A DNA stretch of 64,000 nucleotides from Advenella alkanexedens (lineage in GTDB: Bacteria > Pseudomonadota > Gammaproteobacteria > Burkholderiales > Burkholderiaceae_B). The position numbers and the translations under genes are program-made. The notes beneath the pieces are model-generated. The model was not told the DNA's origin. It saw only the letters and a list, made by a program, of their open reading frames with translations, and made no database searches. How positions within the stretch are numbered: the stretch's first letter is position 1; the number at the start of each line of letters is the position of its first letter. Below are positions 33,401 through 43,298 of this stretch, in pieces. Location: contig NZ_JAHSPR010000003.1 in NCBI RefSeq assembly GCF_019132845.1, positions 124,001 through 188,000 on the forward strand. The letters run 5' to 3'.

Positions 33401-33865
33401 ATGTTCGATGTCCTGGTTTATCTCTTTGAAAACTACTATACACCCGATGCTTGCCCGTCTACCGACGTGCTGACCAAGCGTTTAGTGGCCGCTGGCTTCG
33501 AACATGAAGACATTAGCGATGCCATTGGCTGGCTGTATGGTCTTGCCGAAACCACCGAACAAAGCGGTGAGTTGTCGGACATGTCTGCCACCAGCACACG
33601 TGTTTATGCAAACTTTGAACAACGGCATCTGGGTCCTGAAGCCATTGGTTTTCTCTGCTTTCTTGAAAACTCCGGCGCCATCACACCTGCACTGCGTGAA
33701 ATCGTGATCGACCGCGCCATGGCCACCCCTGACGCTGAGGCTCCGGTATCTCTTGAGCATTTTAAAATCATTACCCTAATGGTACTCTGGAGCCAGGAAG
33801 CCGACGTGGATCACCTGGTCCTGGAAGAACTGCTCACCGATGATGGAGCCAAACTCCTGCACTAA
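33401..33865 (+). CDS. smg: Smg family protein (DUF494)
   Basis: A 154-residue protein beginning [13 protein letters not shown], the standard Smg start, and continuing with [25 protein letters not shown]. Smg is conserved in beta- and gammaproteobacteria near DNA topoisomerase or dprA genes, and its function is not established. The ATG at 33401 has GGAAG about 8 nt upstream. The last 26 bases overlap the gluQ-RS gene. In related genomes smg is next to a topoisomerase gene; here gluQ-RS and a large minus-strand membrane gene lie between smg and topB. Confidence 0.92.
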   Translation: MFDVLVYLFENYYTPDACPSTDVLTKRLVAAGFEHEDISDAIGWLYGLAETTEQSGELSDMSATSTRVYANFEQRHLGPEAIGFLCFLENSGAITPALREIVIDRAMATPDAEAPVSLEHFKIITLMVLWSQEADVDHLVLEELLTDDGAKLLH

Positions 33866-34730
33866 TTACATTGGCCGTTTTGCACCCAGCCCCAGCGGGC
33901 CGTTACACAACGGCTCGCTGGTGGCGGCTATGGCCAGCTATCTTGATGCCCGTGCCCACCACGGCCAGTGGCTGCTGCGCATCGAAGACATTGATACCCC
34001 GCGTGTGGTGGCCGGGGCCGATCACACCATCATGCAACAATTGCAGGCCCTTGGCATGCACTGGGACGGCCCGGTCATCTGGCAGTCATCACGCCTGAAC
34101 CGTTATCAGGAAGTATTCAATCAACTGAAAGAGCGCGGGCTTATCTACGGCTGCGCCTGCACCCGCAAGGAAATTGTCAGTAACGCCATTGAAAACGACA
34201 GGCTCGGTCTGCATGGCGAACGCCCTTATGCCGGCACCTGTCGCCATGGTATTGCCGGCAACCGCCCTGCCCGGGCCTGGCGCCTTGTCATGCCCGAAGG
34301 CATCGTCCGTTTTGTTGACCGCTGGCAGGGAGAACAAAGCCAGGATGTTGCCAATGAGGTGGGGGACATTATTGTTAAACGTGCCGATGGCCTGTTTGCC
34401 TACCAGCTGGTGGTGGTCATTGATGATCATGACCAGGGTGTGACCGACATTGTGCGGGGCAATGACCTGCTAAGCTCAACCGCCCGCCAGCATTGCATTG
34501 CCCGCATGCTGGGTTATCCCACTCCCCGCATGATGCATGTTCCCCTGGTTCTGGATGAAAACGGACGCAAACTGTCCAAACAGAACCATGCCACCGCGAT
34601 TGATATACAAAACCCGCTGACCAGCCTGGGTAAAGCCTGGCTGGCTCTGGGGTTTGACCCCTTGCCAGCGGGCAACGTAACGCAATTCTGGCAACAGGCC
34701 GTGCCGGTGTGGCACCGGCGCTTTGGCTAG
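33840..34730 (+). CDS. gluQ: glutamyl-Q tRNA(Asp) synthetase
   Basis: A 296-residue relative of the glutamyl-tRNA synthetase catalytic core without the anticodon-binding part. It puts glutamate on queuosine 34 of tRNA-Asp. The HIGH-like motif is PLHNGS (about 21-26), the KMSKS-like motif is KLSKQ (about 249), and the zinc site uses Cys105, Cys107, Tyr130 and Cys134. The ATG at 33840 overlaps the smg end, so translation is probably coupled. The sequence is intact and of standard length. Confidence 0.93.
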   Translation: MMEPNSCTNYIGRFAPSPSGPLHNGSLVAAMASYLDARAHHGQWLLRIEDIDTPRVVAGADHTIMQQLQALGMHWDGPVIWQSSRLNRYQEVFNQLKERGLIYGCACTRKEIVSNAIENDRLGLHGERPYAGTCRHGIAGNRPARAWRLVMPEGIVRFVDRWQGEQSQDVANEVGDIIVKRADGLFAYQLVVVIDDHDQGVTDIVRGNDLLSSTARQHCIARMLGYPTPRMMHVPLVLDENGRKLSKQNHATAIDIQNPLTSLGKAWLALGFDPLPAGNVTQFWQQAVPVWHRRFG

Positions 34731-34752
34731 TGCAGGGCCTTGCCCAATCCGC

Positions 34753-37353
34753 TTACAGGCGATTCAGGTTTTCATCCAGCAAACCACTAAGCAGGGCCTT
34801 GCCATCTTTGCGAACCCGGAACTCGCCATATTTGGCCTGTGCAAAATGCGATCCCTGCCCCTCTGGGAAGAAATACTCATGTGAGGCCAGAGATACGGTT
34901 CCGAAAGGACCTGTTTTATAACGCATGATGACGGTTTTGCCATCAGCCAGAATCATGCTGGGATAAGTTTGGGAGACACCGGCCAGGGATGCCACCCCTT
35001 TGTCATCAATCGACAAAATAGCGAAACCTTGCCGTGGTTTTTGCCTGTTTGCATCTTTATCTTTATTGGCGGATTGTGTCGCCTGTGCTGCCGTGCGCAA
35101 ATGATTCACCAGTTCAAAATTCAACGACATATAATCACCTTGCATCAGCGAGCGCGGATCAACCGGAGCCAGCGCCAGCACCACACGCTGGCCGGTTCGC
35201 AAAATGGCTTCATGGGTCCAGATACCCCAGTTGGCCACCGTTAATACCGACACCATACCCAAAACCGTCATGAGCGGCAGCAAGCCTCGTGCTTTGGCAG
35301 CCGCCACAGAAGCGGGCTGGGGCGGGGTCTCTGTCGCCTGGGCAGTTTCCATGTCATGCTCTTCCCGACCCTTGCGCAGCCAATGGCGACAGGTAACGGT
35401 TACCGTCAATAAGACCAGTCCGGTACCCAAAAGCAGGAAAGATTTTTGCAGCAGGCTTAACACCATTTGGTAATAAAACATCCAAAGAAAGCCGATCATG
35501 GCAATCGCACCGGTACCCCCAAGGACCCAGTCACGGCATTGGTAAGCCAGCAGCACCAGTATCAGGCCATACACCACCCCATTGTCATTACCCCAATACA
35601 GGCACAACACAAACACCAGTGCTGCCACCAGCCATGTAAACCACCGGCCTACACCTTCCTGCTTGCGCATGCCCCAAAACACCAATACGGCAGGCAAGCA
35701 CTGAAAAACAAGATTACCCCAGTTTCCTGCCTTCAAAGGATTGAGACCGGCCAAAACAGCCCTGAACATGTCAACCGGACCAAACGCTTGCTCAACGCCT
35801 GACTGCCCGCTCAATTCCAGGGTATTCAACACCGTCAGCACCAGAGCATTCACGGCAAGCGCCCATGCCAGCGGTCGCAACGCATTATGTTCATACTGAT
35901 GCGCACCCACAAACATCACCACCGAAGCCAGCGCCAGCCAGGGAACCGCGTGCAAAGACAACGTGAAAAATGCCGCTTCAGCCGCCCCATAACTGTCATC
36001 CCCCCCCATAAAGGTATACAGCACCAGCAATATCAGCCCAATCGTCTGCGTGGCAGACAAAAAGCGCACCCACACCTGTCTGAACATAACGTAAACCGCC
36101 ATACTGACCGCGGCAATGGCACTGGCTTGCAGGCGTAACACGGCCACTTTGTCAGGCCTGAAGAAATCATTATGAATTTCCAGCAACGAGACCGCCATCA
36201 TGCCAAGGCCGATCAGCGCCAGTGAGCCGGATACCACGCCCTCCTGACCGGGATCTTTACCTGAAAAGCAGATCACGCTGGCGATCACCAGCAGCGAAAT
36301 ACCGCTGCCCAGGAACGATACGTTCATGATAGCCAGAAACAGAACAAACAACAGGGACACCACCATGACCACACACACCATTAACAAGTGAACAGGCCAA
36401 AGGCTCTTGTGACCGCGGTCGGGATTATTTTTACGATAAAGACGATTAATGGCAGCGACCCCCATCCCCGCCGTTAACAGTACCAGGCTGGCAATCATGA
36501 AGAGAGACCCGTCCAGCATACGCCATAAACCTAAAAAACTGATGGAACGGACCAATACCACGGCAGACAAAAACCCGACCAGGTTGGCCAGCATGAAATA
36601 ATCCACCCGTTTGCGGCTGTAATACCTGAAACCGGCCGCAAACACCAATACCGGAATGACCCATACCAACAAGCCTGTCAAACCGCTTGTAGCCGTGTCA
36701 TATATATTGCCATCATCCATGCCCAACAAAGGCCAAAGACAAAAAAAGCCCAGAAAACGCGGCACCAGTCTGAAGCGATCACCCAAACGCACAATATTGC
36801 ATTCGGCCAGCACCAGCAAAAGCAGGTTAAACCCGGCATACATCAATGCCTGGTAATAATACTCACGGCTTAGCATGCCCCAAAAGTCTTCCCGATATAA
36901 CTGCCAGGCCAGATTCATAACCACACACCACAGCAGGGCAATGGCAGCATTGGGTGCAGCCAGCAGAAAAAATGGAATCAAGGCGCTCCAAATGGCAAAC
37001 AAAGTCCAGGGGTCGGCCCCGGTTTGATAAACCTGGCCAATCAGTGCCAGCAGGGCACCGGTAATGACCGCAGCCAGAAACAGGGCCCCCTGGCTGCCCA
37101 GCCCCGTTTTTAGCGCACCGTTTTTTCGGGTATGGCGCCAATAAGCCCAAAACGCGATCAGGCAGGCAAGTATAAACAGCAACTGGATTCCATACAGTTT
37201 CTGCAAGCTTGAAAAGTAGTCCCAATTTGCCGCAACCCATGTAATGACGCCACTTGAAGCAAACGAAACACCTGCCACGAGAGACAAAAAAACCAGGAAT
37301 CCCTGCCATTTATTTAAAAATAAATATTTCAAATTGTCATCTTGCACTTGCAT
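34753..37353 (-). CDS. large membrane protein fusing DUF2157, DUF4401 and GDYXXLXY domains
   Basis: An 866-residue protein from the ATG at 37353, which has AGAGGA upstream; an ATG at 37386 is in frame without a site. The N-terminal part resembles DUF2157 (GVITWVAANWDYFSSLQKL), the middle has about 20 hydrophobic segments fitting DUF4401, and the end has a periplasmic GDYXXLXY domain (QGDYMSLNFELVNHL, about residue 765). These three are often separate adjacent genes; here they are one chain. The function is unknown. It converges with gluQ-RS and diverges from topB. Confidence 0.82.
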   Translation of the reverse strand: MQVQDDNLKYLFLNKWQGFLVFLSLVAGVSFASSGVITWVAANWDYFSSLQKLYGIQLLFILACLIAFWAYWRHTRKNGALKTGLGSQGALFLAAVITGALLALIGQVYQTGADPWTLFAIWSALIPFFLLAAPNAAIALLWCVVMNLAWQLYREDFWGMLSREYYYQALMYAGFNLLLLVLAECNIVRLGDRFRLVPRFLGFFCLWPLLGMDDGNIYDTATSGLTGLLVWVIPVLVFAAGFRYYSRKRVDYFMLANLVGFLSAVVLVRSISFLGLWRMLDGSLFMIASLVLLTAGMGVAAINRLYRKNNPDRGHKSLWPVHLLMVCVVMVVSLLFVLFLAIMNVSFLGSGISLLVIASVICFSGKDPGQEGVVSGSLALIGLGMMAVSLLEIHNDFFRPDKVAVLRLQASAIAAVSMAVYVMFRQVWVRFLSATQTIGLILLVLYTFMGGDDSYGAAEAAFFTLSLHAVPWLALASVVMFVGAHQYEHNALRPLAWALAVNALVLTVLNTLELSGQSGVEQAFGPVDMFRAVLAGLNPLKAGNWGNLVFQCLPAVLVFWGMRKQEGVGRWFTWLVAALVFVLCLYWGNDNGVVYGLILVLLAYQCRDWVLGGTGAIAMIGFLWMFYYQMVLSLLQKSFLLLGTGLVLLTVTVTCRHWLRKGREEHDMETAQATETPPQPASVAAAKARGLLPLMTVLGMVSVLTVANWGIWTHEAILRTGQRVVLALAPVDPRSLMQGDYMSLNFELVNHLRTAAQATQSANKDKDANRQKPRQGFAILSIDDKGVASLAGVSQTYPSMILADGKTVIMRYKTGPFGTVSLASHEYFFPEGQGSHFAQAKYGEFRVRKDGKALLSGLLDENLNRL

Positions 37354-37497
37354 GAACTGATTTTCCTCTCGTATTATCCACGCCATACACTTATTAAAAC
37401 CGGATCGGGTTTCACCATTTTGGTCAAACAGGCAGTATCGTAACGCGATATTTTATAAGATACTCCTAAAGTCCACGGTTTGGATACTCGGAAGCAT
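37354..37497. promoter_or_regulatory. divergent promoter region before topB
   Basis: A 144-base gap between the DUF2157/DUF4401 gene and topB. It must carry the topB promoter. ATTTTATAAGATACT near 37449-37463 is -10-like, without a sure -35 box. Confidence 0.3.
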
Positions 37498-40200
37498 ATG
37501 ACTAAAACACTGATTATTGCCGAAAAACCATCAGTCGCCCTCGACATTTCAAGGGCCTTGGGAGGATTCTCCCGTGAAGGTGATTATTTTGAAAGCGACG
37601 AATACGTCCTTTCCTCCAGCGTGGGCCATTTATTGACGCTGACCAATCCCGACGATGTCGTCCGGGGCAAGTGGTCATTCGCCCATTTACCCGCCATTCC
37701 GGCCAAAGAGTTTGATCTTAAACCAGCCGATAAAAAATCAACCGAGCGCCTCAAATTATTGGTAAAACTACTGAAGCGCAAAGATATCACTGCCATTATC
37801 AATGCCTGTGACGCAGGCCGTGAAGGTGAATTGATTTTCCGCTACATTGTGCAATATTCAGGGGTTAAAAAACCCATCAAGCGCCTGTGGCTGCAATCCA
37901 TGACCAAAACCGCCATTGTTGAAGCGTTTAACAACCTGCGCGATGATGAAACCATGAAGCCACTTGAAGCGGCTGCACGTTCCCGTGCCGAAGCTGACTG
38001 GCTGATTGGCATTAACGGCACCCGCGCCATGACCGCGTTCAACAGCAAGGAAGGCGGTTTTTTCAAGACCCCGATCGGACGGGTGCAAACCCCCACGCTG
38101 GCCATTGTGTGCGAGCGCGAAGAAAAAATCCGCGCCTTCCAGTCACGCGACTACTGGGAAGTGCATGCCACGTTTGTGGCGGCAGCCGGGCTGTATGAAG
38201 GCCGCTGGTTTGACCCCAACTTCAAAAAAGACGAACACGACCCCGAGAAAAAAGACAGCCGCCTCTGGTCTTTGGCCAGTGCGCAATCCATCGTGGCGGC
38301 CTGTCGTGACAAAACCGGTACGGTAACCGAAGAGTCCAAACCATCCACCCAGATGTCGCCCGCCCTGTTTGATTTGACCTCGTTGCAGCGCGAGGCCAAC
38401 TCCAAATTCGGTTTTACCGCCAAAACCACTCTGGCCCTGGCACAAACCCTGTACGAACGTCATAAAGCCCTGACCTATCCGCGTACCGACTCTCGTTACC
38501 TGCCCGAAGATTATCTGGGTACCGTCCAGCAAACCTTTGACGCCATTTCAGGCAGTGAATCCCACCTGAACCGGGGTCACAAAGCGTTTGCCGGAAAAAT
38601 TCTGGCCAATGGTTGGGTCAAACCCAACCGTCGTATCTTCGACAACAAAAAGGTATCCGATCACTTTGCGATTATCCCGACCCAACAGGTACCCAAAGAG
38701 TTAAGCGAAGCCGAAGCCAAAATTTACGACCTGGTGACCAAACGTTTCATGGCGGTTTTCTTTCCGCCCGCCGAGTACCGCATTACCACCCGGATTACTG
38801 AAGTATCGCAATATCGCTTCAAAACCGAGGGCAAGGTACTGGTCAAGCCGGGCTGGCTGGAAATTTACGGCAAGGAAGGCCAGGGTGACGATGCCAACCT
38901 GGTTCCGGTGGCCGATAACGAATCGGTACGCACCGAAGATATTGCCCCCAAGGCACTGCAAACCAAACCACCTGCACGCTTTACCGAGGCAACCTTGCTA
39001 AGTGCCATGGAAGGGGCCGGCAAACTGGTGGATGACGATGAACTGCGCGAAGCCATGTCTGAACGTGGCCTGGGCACGCCAGCCACGCGGGCAACCATTA
39101 TTGAAGGTTTGCTCAATGAGCATTACCTGCGCCGTGAGGGACGCGAGCTGGTGCCTTCTGCCAAGGCACGCCAGCTGATGACACTGCTGACCGGCCTGAA
39201 TGTCAAAGAGTTGACTTCCCCTGAGCTGACCGGAGAATGGGAACACAAGCTCAAGCAAATGGAACAGGGCAAGCTTGACCGCGAGTCCTTCATGCGCGAG
39301 ATTGCGCAGACCACCCAGGTCATTGTCAAACGCGCCAAAGAATATGAACAGGCCACCATTCCCGGTGATTACGCTACCTTGCAAACCCCCTGCCCGCAAT
39401 GTGGTTCGGTGGTCAAGGAAAACTACCGCCGCTACGCCTGCACCAACTGTGATTTTTCCATTACCAAGCATCCGGGCGGACGCACGTTTGAAATTCCCGA
39501 GGTTGAAGAACTGCTTGAGAAAAGAACCTTGGGCCCGCTTAGTGGCTTCATCAGCAAAATGGGCCGGCCGTTTTCCGCCATTTTGCGCATTACCGATGAA
39601 AACAAGCTGGAATTTGATTTTGGCCAGAATGATGAGGACGATGCCGAACCCGTTGATTTCTCGGGCCAAACAGCGCTGGGCAAGTGCCCCAAATGCGGTG
39701 CCAGTGTTTTTGACAATGGCATGAACTATGTCTGTGAAAAAGCCGTGGCACAGGAAAAAACCTGCGATTTCAAATCGGGCAAAGTGATTTTGCAGCAGGA
39801 AATTTCCAATGAACAAATGACCAAGCTGCTGGCATCGGGCAAAACCGATTTATTAGACGGATTTGTTTCCAATCGTACCAATCGTAAATTCAAGGCCTTT
39901 TTGACCTTGCAGGAAAACGGTAAAATCGGCTTCGAATTTGAGCCTCGTCCGGCCAAGGCAGCGTCAAAAACAGCGGCTAAAAAAACGCTGAAAGCAACGG
40001 CTGATACCGATGACAAGCCGGCAGCCAAAAAAACCGCGGCCAAAAAAGCCACGAAAACCGCCACGAAAACAGCAACCAAGAGCGCTGCCAAAAAGGCAAC
40101 AAAGACAGCTGCCAAAAAGACCGTCACCAAAACAGCGGTAAAATCAACAACAAAGAAGCTGGCTTCAGATATCCCGGACGATGACGATCCGGCTTTCTGA
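37498..40200 (+). CDS. topB: DNA topoisomerase III with a Lys/Ala-rich tail
   Basis: A 900-residue type IA topoisomerase from the ATG at 37498. The TOPRIM motifs are IIAEKPSVA at the start and DAGREGELIFRY (about 110). The catalytic tyrosine is Tyr327 in TYPRTDSR. Two zinc-type Cys4 fingers follow in the C-terminal region (CPQCG...CTNC and CPKCG...C). The last 90 residues are a low-complexity tail of AAKK/TATK units like those of histone H1, common in betaproteobacterial TopB and likely to hold DNA. It decatenates DNA during replication. No symbol conflict: TopA lacks this tail. Confidence 0.95.
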   Translation: MTKTLIIAEKPSVALDISRALGGFSREGDYFESDEYVLSSSVGHLLTLTNPDDVVRGKWSFAHLPAIPAKEFDLKPADKKSTERLKLLVKLLKRKDITAIINACDAGREGELIFRYIVQYSGVKKPIKRLWLQSMTKTAIVEAFNNLRDDETMKPLEAAARSRAEADWLIGINGTRAMTAFNSKEGGFFKTPIGRVQTPTLAIVCEREEKIRAFQSRDYWEVHATFVAAAGLYEGRWFDPNFKKDEHDPEKKDSRLWSLASAQSIVAACRDKTGTVTEESKPSTQMSPALFDLTSLQREANSKFGFTAKTTLALAQTLYERHKALTYPRTDSRYLPEDYLGTVQQTFDAISGSESHLNRGHKAFAGKILANGWVKPNRRIFDNKKVSDHFAIIPTQQVPKELSEAEAKIYDLVTKRFMAVFFPPAEYRITTRITEVSQYRFKTEGKVLVKPGWLEIYGKEGQGDDANLVPVADNESVRTEDIAPKALQTKPPARFTEATLLSAMEGAGKLVDDDELREAMSERGLGTPATRATIIEGLLNEHYLRREGRELVPSAKARQLMTLLTGLNVKELTSPELTGEWEHKLKQMEQGKLDRESFMREIAQTTQVIVKRAKEYEQATIPGDYATLQTPCPQCGSVVKENYRRYACTNCDFSITKHPGGRTFEIPEVEELLEKRTLGPLSGFISKMGRPFSAILRITDENKLEFDFGQNDEDDAEPVDFSGQTALGKCPKCGASVFDNGMNYVCEKAVAQEKTCDFKSGKVILQQEISNEQMTKLLASGKTDLLDGFVSNRTNRKFKAFLTLQENGKIGFEFEPRPAKAASKTAAKKTLKATADTDDKPAAKKTAAKKATKTATKTATKSAAKKATKTAAKKTVTKTAVKSTTKKLASDIPDDDDPAF

Positions 40201-40217
40201 TCCCGTTCCAGACCAAG

Positions 40218-40240
40218 CCCTGCAGACCTCTACTGCAGGG
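40218..40240 (+). terminator. hairpin between topB and hemN
   Basis: CCCTGCA (40218-40224) pairs with TGCAGGG (40234-40240) around nine bases in the topB-hemN gap. There is no T-run, so it is a weak terminator at best, or an RNA-stability element. hemN may be partly read through from topB. Confidence 0.35.
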
Positions 40241-40260
40241 CGTAACCGGCATTGAAGCGC

Positions 40261-41622
40261 ATGAGCAATTTTATCCAAAAGTACAATATCCCAGGCCCCC
40301 GCTATACCAGCTACCCAACCGTTCCTTACTGGGACGAGGCCTGTTTTACGGTGGATTCATATAAAGAAACCCTGATTCGCAGTTTCAATGAATCCAATGC
40401 TTCCGAGGGTATCAGCCTGTACATTCACCTGCCTTTCTGTGAAAGCCTGTGTACTTTTTGCGCCTGCCATAAACGCATTACCAAAAAGCATGCCGTTGAA
40501 GGCCCCTACATTGATGCCGTGATCAAGGAATGGAACATGTACCTGGAACTGTTGGGCAGCAAGCCCCGGATCCGGGAAATCCACCTGGGTGGCGGCACGC
40601 CCACTTTTTTCAGCACCGAAAACCTGACCCGTTTGCTGCGGGCGATTTTTGATACCTCCGAGATTGCGCCCGATCACGAATTCAGTTTTGAGGGCCATCC
40701 CAACAATACCCGTCGTGAACACCTGGAAACCCTGTATGAACTGGGTTTCAGGCGTGTCAGTTTCGGGGTCCAGGATTACGATCCGGTCGTGCAAAAAGCC
40801 ATCCACCGGATCCAGCCCTACGAAAACGTCTTCAATGTGACCGATGCCTCACGCAAAATCGGCTACCACAGCATTAGCCATGACCTGATTTTCGGCCTGC
40901 CGTTCCAGACCTGGAAATCCATGGAAGCCACCATCAAGCGCACCATCTCCCTGAAACCCGATCGCCTGGCGTTTTATTCTTATGCCCATGTCCCCTGGCT
41001 CAAGGGGGTTGGTCAGCGCGGTTTTGATGAAAATGATTTACCCAGCGGAGAAGAAAAACGCGCCCTGTATGAAAACGGCAAAAAGCTGCTGGAAGAACTG
41101 GGTTATGTCGAGATTGGCATGGACCACTTTGCCCTGCCGACCGACGAGCTTTACCAGTCCATGCTGAATAAAAAACTGCATCGCAACTTCATGGGCTATA
41201 CCTCTTCGTCCACCCAGCTCATGATTGGCCTGGGCGTTTCGGCCATTAGCGATTCCTGGTATGCCTTTGCCCAGAACGAAAAAGTGATTGAAGATTATTA
41301 TGCCCGTCTTGAAAAGAACGAGCTGCCCCTTTACCGTGGTCATATCCTGGATCAGGAAGACCTGATTATCCGCCAGCATATCCTAAACCTGATGTGCCTG
41401 CAATCCACCCGCTGGGACCAGCCCGAACAGCAATTTCCAGAACTGCCCCAGGTGGTTGAACGCCTGCGTGAAATGGAAACCGACGGCCTGATCAAAATTT
41501 TGCCCAACGGGATTGATATTACCGAGGCAGGCCGCACGTTTTCACGCAATATTTGCATGGCCTTTGACCTGCGCATGCTGCGCGAGCAGCCCGGCACCCG
41601 TATTTTTTCAATGACCGTATAA
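40261..41622 (+). CDS. hemN: oxygen-independent coproporphyrinogen III dehydrogenase
   Basis: A 453-residue radical-SAM enzyme that converts coproporphyrinogen III to protoporphyrinogen IX in haem synthesis without oxygen. The iron-sulphur cluster motif CESLCTFC uses Cys60, Cys64 and Cys67 and is followed by a fourth Cys (ACH), as in true HemN. PRYTSYPTVPYW at the start and GGGTPTFF (about residue 110) are strong family marks. The ATG at 40261 is used; a TTG three codons earlier is in frame. The downstream methyltransferase begins 5 nt after its stop. Confidence 0.93.
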   Translation: MSNFIQKYNIPGPRYTSYPTVPYWDEACFTVDSYKETLIRSFNESNASEGISLYIHLPFCESLCTFCACHKRITKKHAVEGPYIDAVIKEWNMYLELLGSKPRIREIHLGGGTPTFFSTENLTRLLRAIFDTSEIAPDHEFSFEGHPNNTRREHLETLYELGFRRVSFGVQDYDPVVQKAIHRIQPYENVFNVTDASRKIGYHSISHDLIFGLPFQTWKSMEATIKRTISLKPDRLAFYSYAHVPWLKGVGQRGFDENDLPSGEEKRALYENGKKLLEELGYVEIGMDHFALPTDELYQSMLNKKLHRNFMGYTSSSTQLMIGLGVSAISDSWYAFAQNEKVIEDYYARLEKNELPLYRGHILDQEDLIIRQHILNLMCLQSTRWDQPEQQFPELPQVVERLREMETDGLIKILPNGIDITEAGRTFSRNICMAFDLRMLREQPGTRIFSMTV

Positions 41623-41626
41623 GCGA

Positions 41627-42437
41627 ATGAGCCTGATACCCGAAATAAAGCCCCAGCAATCCATTGAATTGCTCAAAGAGCTCCATATCCTGACCCGAGA
41701 CGGAAAAATCAACCAGGACACGCGTCGCAAGCTTAAACAGGTGTATCACCTGTACCAGTTCATTGAACCATTAATGGCGGATGTACTTAAGCAAAAAGAC
41801 AGTCTGAGCCTGGTGGATCATGGGGCAGGCAAGTCTTACCTGGGCTTCATTTTGTATGACCTGTTCCTGAAAGACAAACCCGGTGCCCATGTGTACGGCA
41901 TCGAAACCCGTGCCGAGCTGGTGACCAAATCGGAAGCGCTGGCGCAGCGACTGGGGTTTGAAGGCATGTCATTTCTGGCCATGACCGTAGACCTCAACGC
42001 AGCTGCCCGAAAAAATCGATATCGTGACGGCACTGCATGCCTGCAACACCGCCACTGATGACGCCATCCGCTTTGCCCTGAACCGGGATGCCCAATACAT
42101 TGTGCTGGTGCCCTGTTGCCAGGCCGAAGTGGCGGCTACCCTGCGTGCCAACAAAGGCAGCACGCTGGGCAAAACCCCCTTGTCGGAACTGTGGCGTCAC
42201 CCGATTCATACCCGTGAATTTGGCAGCCAGCTCACCAATGTCCTGCGCTGCCTGCAGCTGGAGGCCCGTGGCTACCAGCTAACCGTCACCGAACTGGTGG
42301 GTTGGGAACATTCCATGAAAAACGAGCTGATCATCGCCAAGAAAATTGGCGGCTTCAAAAAAAGCGCTCGTGAGCGCCAGTTGCAAATCCTGAAAGAATG
42401 CCACCTTGAGGGACTGGCCGACCGGTTTGCGTACTAG
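41627..42437 (+). pseudogene. SAM-dependent methyltransferase gene split by a frameshift
   Basis: Two overlapping open frames together make one methyltransferase of about 268 residues. The first (41627-42058) holds the SAM-binding segment LVDHGAGKSYLGFILYDLF and VYGIETRAELV. The second (from before 42024 to 42437) begins QLPEKIDIVTALHACNTATDDAI and holds the catalytic-side VLVPCCQAE. The second frame is +1 to the first; the change falls near 41995-42003, around CTCAACGCAG, where one extra base fits the break. It is either a broken gene or a sequencing error, since no slippery site is evident. It starts 5 nt after hemN. Confidence 0.8.
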
Positions 42438-42465
42438 CTGATGTTGCCTTGGGCAAGGCGTTCTA

Positions 42466-42716
42466 GTTCCCACGCTCCCGCGTGGTAACTAGAGAGTTAT
42501 TGCCTGTTTCTCGTTCCCACGCTCCCGCGTGGTAACGTGTACAAGCCTCGGCATCTGCCTATTGTTTCATCCATCTGCATCCCCACGCAGGAGCGTGGGG
42601 ACGAGAGATTCCCATGCTCCTGAACGGCTTCTGGTCTGGTTACCACGCGGGAGCGTGGGAACCAGACGGGGGGAGATGTCAACTGTTTTCTGGTTCCCAT
42701 GCTCCTGCGTGGGAAC
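42466..42716. repeat. cluster of REP-like palindromes (five full copies and one half)
   Basis: Copies of a GTTCCCACGCtcccGCGTGGTAAC-type palindrome lie at 42466-42489, 42513-42536, 42579-42602, 42639-42663 and 42692-42716, with a damaged half copy near 42609-42626. Orientation alternates. Related single copies lie at 19366 and 23598. The rest of the gap from 42438 to 42842 holds no gene I can support. Each palindrome can fold into a stable hairpin. No RAYT transposase gene is in the window. Confidence 0.9.
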
Positions 42717-42842
42717 CAGACGGTTATTACCTGTTGTCGCTGGAAATTGAACGCAGAATCCAAGGACTTGTTAATCTGGATCAAATTGATTTTTTTAATC
42801 ACGGCTTAGAATTCATACGTGTATGAAAACAAGATCCCCACA

Positions 42843-43256
42843 ATGAATCCCAACCGGCAGCCCTTGCAACACTATTTAGCTCAAATCCTGGAAGCCATCA
42901 AACGCCTTCAAGCCCACACCGGCGATATCAGTGAAATCAACTTCCTGTCCAATATACCAGCCCAGGATTTAAGCCTGCACGAACTGGCCAACATCAGCCA
43001 GTCGTGCCGTGAACTTTGTCAGTTTTACGAACTGTATGCCAAGGCCAACCCGCAAATCCCTTTCCAGGCAATGGCCGGGTTTAGTCAGTTGCTGGCAAGT
43101 CAGGAAACCCTAAACTCTATGGATCTTTGGCAAATCATCAAGGTGGAGATGCCCTGTTTTCAGCAACAGGTTAACCAGGCGCATGCTATCCTGCTACGAA
43201 AAAAACCAGTCCAGGCCAAAAAGCATAATCGAAAAAACCCAAGGCAAAAAGACTGA
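42843..43256 (+). CDS. HepT-like HEPN protein lacking the catalytic RxxxxH motif
   Basis: A 137-residue helical protein. The outline follows HepT (DUF86): LQHYLAQILEAIKRLQAHTG at the start, NPQIPFQAMAGF in place of the usual HPEIPWREIIGM, and LWQIIKVEMPCFQQQV near the end. At the place of the catalytic RNxxxHxY stretch it has FSQLLASQET (about 80-89), so arginine, histidine and tyrosine are all missing. It should therefore have no RNase activity. There is no MntA partner beside it. The tail is strongly basic. The start ATG at 42843 has no clear ribosome site, and a GTG lies at 42819. Confidence 0.55.
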   Translation: MNPNRQPLQHYLAQILEAIKRLQAHTGDISEINFLSNIPAQDLSLHELANISQSCRELCQFYELYAKANPQIPFQAMAGFSQLLASQETLNSMDLWQIIKVEMPCFQQQVNQAHAILLRKKPVQAKKHNRKNPRQKD

Positions 43257-43298
43257 ATCCGTTTCAATATCAGGTCCAGTCCTTGAGTGGACTGTTAA

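Noticed and set aside
38998-39816. A 272-codon minus-strand frame inside topB
   Set aside because: It is the reverse frame of a strongly conserved gene, with no ribosome site and unnatural residue use.
41980-42030. Programmed frameshifting in the methyltransferase
   Set aside because: No slippery heptamer, stop-codon pause or following structure was found; mutation or base-call error is simpler.
42466-42716. A CRISPR array
   Set aside because: The repeats are palindromes in alternating orientation with uneven spacing and no cas genes, so they are REP-like elements.
42729-42842. A short open tail reading LEIERRIQGLVNLDQIDFF before the HepT-like gene
   Set aside because: It may be a scrap of an older gene but shows no family pattern that I can name, so it is not listed as a feature.
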